Below, piece by piece: positions 59,904-64,000 of a stretch of 64,000 nucleotides of DNA; within the stretch, counting starts at the first letter, position 1; each line of letters begins with the position of its first letter. Both the position numbers and the translations under genes were made by a program. The notes below the pieces were generated by a model. The model saw nothing but the letters and a program-made list of their open reading frames with translations, ran no database searches and was not told the origin of the DNA. This stretch comes from Duganella sp. OV510. GTDB taxonomy: Bacteria > Pseudomonadota > Gammaproteobacteria > Burkholderiales > Burkholderiaceae_D. The stretch spans positions 430,001 to 494,000 of the forward strand of contig NZ_FNEQ01000004.1 in assembly GCF_900100205.1 (NCBI RefSeq), read 5' to 3'.

Positions 59904-60034
59904 AAGGTTTTTACGAAATATTATTTCATAGGGTTGAGGTGATGAAATTTTATGCCAAATATGCCTTGAATGAGAAAGCATATTTCACCAACCCTGCTCT
60001 ACGATGGGTCCTAACTTAATTCGCGAGGTAATCT

Positions 60035-61864
60035 ATGTGCGGCATCGTCGGCGCGGTAGCGCAACGTAACATCACCCCTATCCTGGTCGAAGGCCTGAAG
60101 CGTCTGGAATACCGTGGCTACGACTCGTGCGGCGTGGCCCTGCATGTAGACGGCCAGCTGCAACGCTCGCGCAGCACCTCGCGCGTGGCGGACCTGGAAC
60201 AGCAGATCAACGAAGCCCACCTGCAAGGCTTCACCGGCATCGCCCACACCCGCTGGGCCACGCACGGCGCACCAGCGTCGCACAACGCTCACCCGCACTT
60301 CTCGCCATCGGCGGACGCCGCGCGCATCGCGTTGGTCCACAACGGCATCATTGAAAACCACGACGAGCTGCGCGCCGAACTGACCGCGCTCGGCTACGTC
60401 TTCCAGAGCCAGACCGACACCGAAGTCATCGCCCACCTGGTCGACCACATGTACAACGGCGACCTGTTCGACACCGTACAGCAAGCCGTCAAGCGCCTGA
60501 CCGGCGCCTACGCCATCGCCGTGTTCTGCCGCGAAGAGCCGCACCGCGTGGTCGCCGCGCGCCAGGGTTCGCCGCTGATCGTCGGCATCGGCAACGGCGA
60601 AAACTTCGTCGCCTCCGACGCCATGGCGCTGGCCGGCACCACCGACCAGATCATCTACCTGGAAGAAGGCGACGTGGTCGACCTGCAACTGGGCCGCGTG
60701 TGGATCGTCGACAGCAACGGCAAGCCAGTACAGCGCGACGTCAAAACCGTGCAGGCGCACACCGGCGCGGCCGAGCTGGGCCCGTACCGCCACTACATGC
60801 AGAAAGAAATCTTCGAGCAGCCGCGCGTTATTGGCGACACGCTGGAAGGCGTCACTGGCATCATGCCGGAGCTGTTCGGCGATGGCGCCTACAACGTCTT
60901 CAAGCAGATCGACCGCGTGCTGATCCTCGCTTGCGGCACCAGCTACTACTCGGGCCTGACCGCCAAGTACTGGATCGAATCGGTGGCCAGGATTCCGGTC
61001 AACGTCGAGATCGCCTCCGAATACCGCTACCGCGACAGCGTGCCGCACCCGAACACGCTGGTGGTCACCATCTCGCAAAGCGGCGAAACAGCCGACACGC
61101 TGGCCGCGCTGAAACACGCGCGTTCGCTGGGCATGGAGCACACGCTGACCATCTGCAACGTCGCCACCAGCGCCATGGTGCGCGAGTGCAAACTGGCCTA
61201 CATCACCCGCGCCGGCGTGGAAGTGGGCGTGGCATCGACCAAAGCCTTCACCACCCAGCTGGCCGGCCTGTTCCTGCTGACCTTGTCGCTGGCGCAAATC
61301 AACGGCCGCCTGACCGACGCCGAAGAAGCCGAGCATCTGAAAGCCATGCGTCACCTGCCGGTGGCAATCGCCTCGGTGCTGGCGCTGGAGCCGCAGATCA
61401 TCGCCTGGGCGGAAGACTTCGCGCGCAAGGAAAATGCGCTGTTCCTCGGTCGTGGCATGCACTACCCGATCGCGCTGGAAGGCGCGCTGAAGCTGAAAGA
61501 GATTTCCTACATCCACGCCGAAGCCTATCCGGCAGGCGAACTGAAGCACGGCCCGCTGGCGCTGGTGACGGAAGAAATGCCGGTGGTGACAGTGGCACCG
61601 AACGACGCGCTGATCGAAAAGCTGAAATCGAATATGCAGGAAGTGCGCGCGCGGGGCGGCCAGCTGTACGTCTTTGCCGACGTCGACTCGCGCATCACAT
61701 CAGGCGAAGGCGTGCACGTCATCCGCCTGCCGGAACACTACGGCCTGCTGTCGCCCATCCTGCACGTCGTCTCGCTGCAACTGCTGGCCTACCACGCAGC
61801 CGTAGCGCGCGGCACCGATGTGGACAAGCCACGTAACCTGGCCAAGTCGGTGACGGTGGAGTAA
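60035..61864 (+). CDS. glmS: Glutamine--fructose-6-phosphate aminotransferase (isomerizing)
   Basis: 609 aa. Cys2 nucleophile in [45 protein letters not shown] in the glutaminase; two SIS domains with [40 protein letters not shown], and the C-terminal KSVTVE ([13 protein letters not shown]). First step of UDP-GlcNAc synthesis. Its 3' end is the target (attTn7) of Tn7-type transposons. AATTCGCGAGGTAATCT precedes the start. Confidence 0.98.
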   Translation: MCGIVGAVAQRNITPILVEGLKRLEYRGYDSCGVALHVDGQLQRSRSTSRVADLEQQINEAHLQGFTGIAHTRWATHGAPASHNAHPHFSPSADAARIALVHNGIIENHDELRAELTALGYVFQSQTDTEVIAHLVDHMYNGDLFDTVQQAVKRLTGAYAIAVFCREEPHRVVAARQGSPLIVGIGNGENFVASDAMALAGTTDQIIYLEEGDVVDLQLGRVWIVDSNGKPVQRDVKTVQAHTGAAELGPYRHYMQKEIFEQPRVIGDTLEGVTGIMPELFGDGAYNVFKQIDRVLILACGTSYYSGLTAKYWIESVARIPVNVEIASEYRYRDSVPHPNTLVVTISQSGETADTLAALKHARSLGMEHTLTICNVATSAMVRECKLAYITRAGVEVGVASTKAFTTQLAGLFLLTLSLAQINGRLTDAEEAEHLKAMRHLPVAIASVLALEPQIIAWAEDFARKENALFLGRGMHYPIALEGALKLKEISYIHAEAYPAGELKHGPLALVTEEMPVVTVAPNDALIEKLKSNMQEVRARGGQLYVFADVDSRITSGEGVHVIRLPEHYGLLSPILHVVSLQLLAYHAAVARGTDVDKPRNLAKSVTVE

Positions 61865-61887
61865 GGCTATTTCTACGCCAGACCTAA

Positions 61888-61955
61888 TTGACACTAAATA
61901 ATAAAGTCTGACACTAAATAATAAAGTTTGACACTAAATAATAAAGTTTGACACT
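61888..61955. repeat. 20-bp tandem repeat, three copies plus partial, with TGACA cores
   Basis: Units acactaaataataaagtctg (61891-61910), acactaaataataaagtttg (61911-61930) and an identical third (61931-61950), then a partial copy ending ACACT. TGACA recurs at exact 20-bp steps (61889, 61909, 61929, 61949). The first core is 25 bp after the glmS stop codon, the classic Tn7 insertion distance. Spaced TGACA-type repeats are the layout of TnsB/TniA binding sites in transposon ends. No transposase gene is in the window. Confidence 0.85.
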
Positions 61956-61965
61956 GGCCGCCGAG

Positions 61966-62033
61966 CGAGTAACCTACGGTGCAAGCTATGGTGAAGGCAT
62001 AGTCCAGGGAGTGGCGAAAGTCACACAAACCAG
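61966..62033 (+). ncRNA. 3' part of an Azoarcus-type group I intron
   Basis: The core CTATGGTGAAGGCATAGTCC then AGGGAGTGGCGAAAGTCAC, ending ACAAACCAG, matches the 3' half of the Azoarcus tRNA-Ile group I intron as I remember it (P8, P3', P9 region). Hairpins: CTATG/GTGAAGG/CATAG (61986-62002) and GTGGC/GAAA/GTCAC (62011-62024). The last G (62033) is the expected terminal guanosine. The 5' portion with the guide sequence is missing, so it cannot splice alone. Confidence 0.75.
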
Positions 62034-62073
62034 AATCCGCTGGTGCCGTGTTCGACTCACGGGAAGCCTACCA
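62034..62073 (+). pseudogene. 3' half of tRNA-Ile(CAU) split by the group I intron
   Basis: From the splice point: AA (loop 37-38), TCCGC (anticodon stem 3' side), TGGTG (variable loop), T-stem CCGTG/CACGG with loop TTCGACT, acceptor strand GAAGCCT, discriminator A and encoded CCA. No 5' half (acceptor AGGCTTC, D-arm) is found upstream. Identity follows from the known intron insertion after the CAU anticodon. Confidence 0.75.
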
Positions 62074-62080
62074 AACAACG

Positions 62081-62112
62081 AAAAAACCAGCCCTGCGGGG
62101 TTGGCTTTTTTT
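62081..62112 (+). terminator. Terminator after the tRNA fragment
   Basis: Stem CCAGCCC / TGCG / GGGTTGG with one G-T pair, followed by CTTTTTTT. It fits a tRNA transcription unit and may also serve glmS. Confidence 0.85.
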
Positions 62113-62205
62113 CGACTAAAGTTTGGAAGCATCGCTCAAAAGGGCGGGAAGCGTGCTGTGCCGCTTGCTTCTGTGCCACCTTTTGAACCTGTAGACTTTC
62201 CGGCG

Positions 62206-63327
62206 CTATGCGTCCTGCAGAAGTAATACCGGCGAGCAGCGCTCCCTAGGTCGACCTGCGGCAATGCTAAAGTTTATACGCTGACCAACCTGCGGTTTTA
62301 CTTCTGCTCCGAAGAAATCACTAATATGGAAGAATGCTTTGCCGCCACTATCCATTGCAATGAAACCAGCAGTGGCAGTTCCACCATTTGGGTACTTGTG
62401 GGGGTAGATCTCTATCACTCCTGTCTGTCTTGGGGCTGCTGAGTAGCAGAGGGCTTCGCACTTTTGCACGATCTCATCTGCCTTTGGCCGAAGTGCGGGG
62501 TTTATTTGCAGGCAGCTCTGCACTAGCGTCCATAGCTCCTGCTCAAGCACCGCAGTTTCTAGATGCTTACCGAACCATTGGGGGGCATTCAATTCGACTT
62601 TCCCGGCGAGCTGTGCTTGTGCCATTTTCATGATAGCTCCTTTGCCTCCGCCAAACGGTGGTTTGCCGAGCAGCAAGTGGCAAGCGATTGAGCCGAGTGC
62701 CCAAATATCTGCTGGCTGACCGGCATTTGGCCAATCACTCCAACATTCCGGCGCTAAGTACGGGACAGCGCCGAGAAGTGTGCTTGATGAGGTCAGTGTG
62801 TTCTCATCTTGTTCAAATTTCTCAATTTCGACCTCCAGTTCCATCTCGGCCAGCTTTGCTATGCCAAAGTCGGTCAATTTAATGATATCCATGTGCCCAT
62901 CGGCAGACGTCATGATGTTACTCGGTTTAAGATCACGGTGGCAGATGCCAACACTATGAGCAGCCTGAAGTCCCTTTGCTATATTGTGGACCACCCAAGC
63001 TGAGAGAGATGGATCGAGAAAGACGAAATCGCTCGCGAGTCGCCTGCCAAGATCTTTACCGTCGATAAACTCTTCAATCAAACACCGATGTGAATCTTCC
63101 TCGACGTAATCTAAAGTCGCTGCCACATTCGGGTGCACGACGCGGGCTCCCATCTGCGCGCCCCTACTAAAGCGCTTATCCACGATTCCATCACGTGGAG
63201 TCTTAAGCGCCACAATTCGATCCAGCGCAAGGTCGGAGCATCGATAGACTTCTTGCATACCACCTTCAAGATGGAAAGCGTCAATCCTATACCGTCCTGC
63301 AATGACCTCGCCAGCATTAAACTTCAT
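62206..63327 (-). CDS. Serine/threonine protein kinase with C-terminal cold-shock-like domain
   Basis: 373 aa from ATG 63327. Kinase domain 1-300: degenerate Gly loop LEGGMQEVYRC, Lys42 in IVALKTPRD, catalytic CHRDLKPSNIM, metal LTDFGIAKLAE, and AVPYLAPECWSDW. Residues about 310-373 (TATAGFIAMDSGGKAFFHIS; PQVGQRINFSIAAGRPRER) look like a cold-shock/S1-type beta barrel with RNP-like FIA and FFHIS motifs. No transmembrane segment. The start overlaps the stop of the preceding ORF (ATGA). Codon use is less GC-rich than glmS, which suggests acquisition. Confidence 0.85.
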   Translation of the reverse strand: MKFNAGEVIAGRYRIDAFHLEGGMQEVYRCSDLALDRIVALKTPRDGIVDKRFSRGAQMGARVVHPNVAATLDYVEEDSHRCLIEEFIDGKDLGRRLASDFVFLDPSLSAWVVHNIAKGLQAAHSVGICHRDLKPSNIMTSADGHMDIIKLTDFGIAKLAEMELEVEIEKFEQDENTLTSSSTLLGAVPYLAPECWSDWPNAGQPADIWALGSIACHLLLGKPPFGGGKGAIMKMAQAQLAGKVELNAPQWFGKHLETAVLEQELWTLVQSCLQINPALRPKADEIVQKCEALCYSAAPRQTGVIEIYPHKYPNGGTATAGFIAMDSGGKAFFHISDFFGAEVKPQVGQRINFSIAAGRPRERCSPVLLLQDA

Positions 63328-63758
63328 AACACAACCTCCGGATGCGACGAAAAGAACGTGACCCATTGCCTACCTGATCCTAGGGTGGAATCGCCAAATC
63401 CAAGGACGCACGCGTCTTGAAGTACGTGCCCAAGTTCGGCCGGTATATTGTTGATACTAACCGAACCCTCCAGTTCTGCGATTGAGAATCGAAGGCCGTC
63501 ATAGGTAACTTTTAGTCCCCCCAACGTACCGATCTTTAACGAGACAGATGTATGGTTCGCGGACAACTCATAAACTTTGGTCATGCCTTGCACAAATAGG
63601 CCTCGGTGCTTGTTCCGGCTGAGGTGCCTACCCAACAGCACGCTGATCTGGTCTGCTGAGGGGCGATTATTTGGATCTGGATCAAGGCACGCATCAAGAA
63701 TGTCGATAACTTCGCTGTGGAGGCCATCAGCTTGTTTGGCAGTGGTGGGTATCAGTTT
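63324..63758 (-). pseudogene. C-terminal remnant of a second protein kinase
   Basis: An open frame on the minus strand reads GLHSEVIDILDACLDPDPNN then RPSADQISVLLGRHLSRN, the end of a kinase C-lobe (PxxRPSA), continuing with MTKVYELSANHTSVSLKIGT and GLKVTYDGLRFSIAELEG to the stop. The catalytic part is missing: an in-frame TGA at 63761-63759 and an IS21-like terminus interrupt it upstream. Internal re-initiation at 63584 or GTG 63641 could still make an 86-105 aa protein coupled to the downstream kinase. Confidence 0.7.
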
Positions 63759-63798
63759 TCAATCGCTGAGGTGTATCGGTTTACAACCGCTGCTGACA
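63741..63798 (-). mobile_element. IS21-family-like terminal inverted-repeat region (remnant)
   Basis: Reading leftward from 63798: TGTCAGCAGCGGTTGTAAAC, CGATACACC, then a second, related unit CAGCGATTGAAAACTGATAC, CCACC. Two 24-bp-spaced copies of an AGCGRTTGWAAACYGATAC-type motif behind a TGTC end are the typical layout of IS21-family ends. No istA/istB sequence follows; kinase sequence resumes at once, so only a scar remains. Confidence 0.6.
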
Positions 63799-63887
63799 TG
63801 AACTGCTGCTTCTATCGTCACCACCGCATCACGTGTACGCACTACTGAGATTTCACCAACTGCCTGCGGAATTCTAAAATTTGCCAT
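63799..63887 (-). pseudogene. Truncated ORF of unknown function cut by the IS-like end
   Basis: ATG 63887-63885 opens MANFRIPQAVGEISVVRTRD then AVVTIEAAVH before the IS21-like terminus begins; the frame ends 39 bp later at TGA. Thirty original residues remain. Family not recognised. Confidence 0.4.
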
Positions 63888-63918
63888 GTGATTCCAATTC
63901 AAAACTGTAGTGGTTTAA

Positions 63919-64000
63919 TGTACCCGGACACCAATTTAGGCGAGAATGCTCGCCATGGAGAGGTGTTTGATGAGCAAGCAAAGACGTACATTTTCCCCTG
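63919..64000 (+). mobile_element. IS3-family element, left end and start of transposase orfA
   Basis: An end-like TGTACCCGGACACC begins at 63919. A GGAGAGG ribosome site leads to ATG 63970 with MSKQRRTFSP, the typical opening of IS3-family OrfA proteins. It is cut by the window edge. Confidence 0.7.

Noticed and set aside
60700..61836. 378-codon open frame overlapping glmS in another frame
   Set aside because: Arg/Gly/Ala-rich alternative-frame product; GlmS is intact over the same bases.
61956..62073. Complete tRNA gene downstream of glmS
   Set aside because: Only the 3' half is present; no D-arm or 5' acceptor strand could be found, so it is listed as a fragment.

Overview
The window looks like the chromosome of a high-GC betaproteobacterium, most likely an Oxalobacteraceae member (Massilia/Duganella/Janthinobacterium type). 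I judge this from the run mnmG-rsmG-parA-parB next to a complete atpIBEFHAGDC operon, canonical parS sites, PHB-type metabolism genes, and protein sequences of Burkholderiales character. No database search was run. Most of the window is ordinary host chromosome. Two places look acquired: a small antitoxin-like pair (16.3-17.06 kb) and the last 2.1 kb (61.9-64 kb).

Layout. 0-2.9 kb: an ftrA-like regulator facing a rhodanese, a small secreted protein, a periplasmic glutathione peroxidase and a PHB-depolymerase-like esterase. 2.9-11.9 kb: a compact divergent locus of nine genes. The leftward arm has a membrane-fused spermidine-synthase-like protein, a Tat-exported FAD oxidoreductase, a PPK2 kinase and an aldehyde dehydrogenase. 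The rightward arm has DUF350, SPFH-SHOCT, a zinc-ribbon/DUF4178 protein, a 58-aa glycine-rich membrane protein and S-adenosylmethionine decarboxylase. It joins polyamine-type chemistry to membrane-organising proteins and is my best candidate for a poorly described system. 11.8-16.1 kb: CPBP protease, GST, AraC regulator with PhzF protein, TetA-like efflux pump. 17.1-28.7 kb: F1Fo ATP synthase, ParAB, RsmG, MnmG, then two inverted parS sites. 28.9-40.4 kb: TauE exporter, iron alcohol dehydrogenase, a Liv-type ABC operon ending in a 3-hydroxybutyrate-oligomer hydrolase, GMC oxidoreductase and nitronate monooxygenase. 40.6-51.3 kb: Cache-PAS-GGDEF-EAL protein, frameshifted mtnN, putA with a divergent Lrp regulator, a chemoreceptor and a LysR regulator. 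51.4-56.2 kb: housekeeping genes (chalcone-isomerase-like, ferredoxin, coaD, rsmD, DUF6279 lipoprotein, glmU). 56.5-61.9 kb: Fur-box sigma factor, TonB receptor, Lrp regulator, glmS.

Beyond glmS lies mobile-element debris: a 20-bp tandem repeat with TGACA cores starting 25 bp after the glmS stop, the 3' end of an Azoarcus-type group I intron joined to the 3' half of a tRNA-Ile(CAU), a Ser/Thr kinase fused to a cold-shock-like domain, a truncated second kinase, an IS21-like terminus and the start of an IS3-family element.

Four intergenic regions share DnaA-box-like TTATCCACA/GGATAA motifs. One pair flanks the GGDEF-EAL gene and the other pair flanks the sigma/TonB unit. This may be an undescribed intergenic repeat family of this lineage. 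GlmU and GlmS supply UDP-GlcNAc synthesis. SpeD and the SpeE-like protein would release methylthioadenosine, whose usual nucleosidase gene (mtnN) is frameshifted here.
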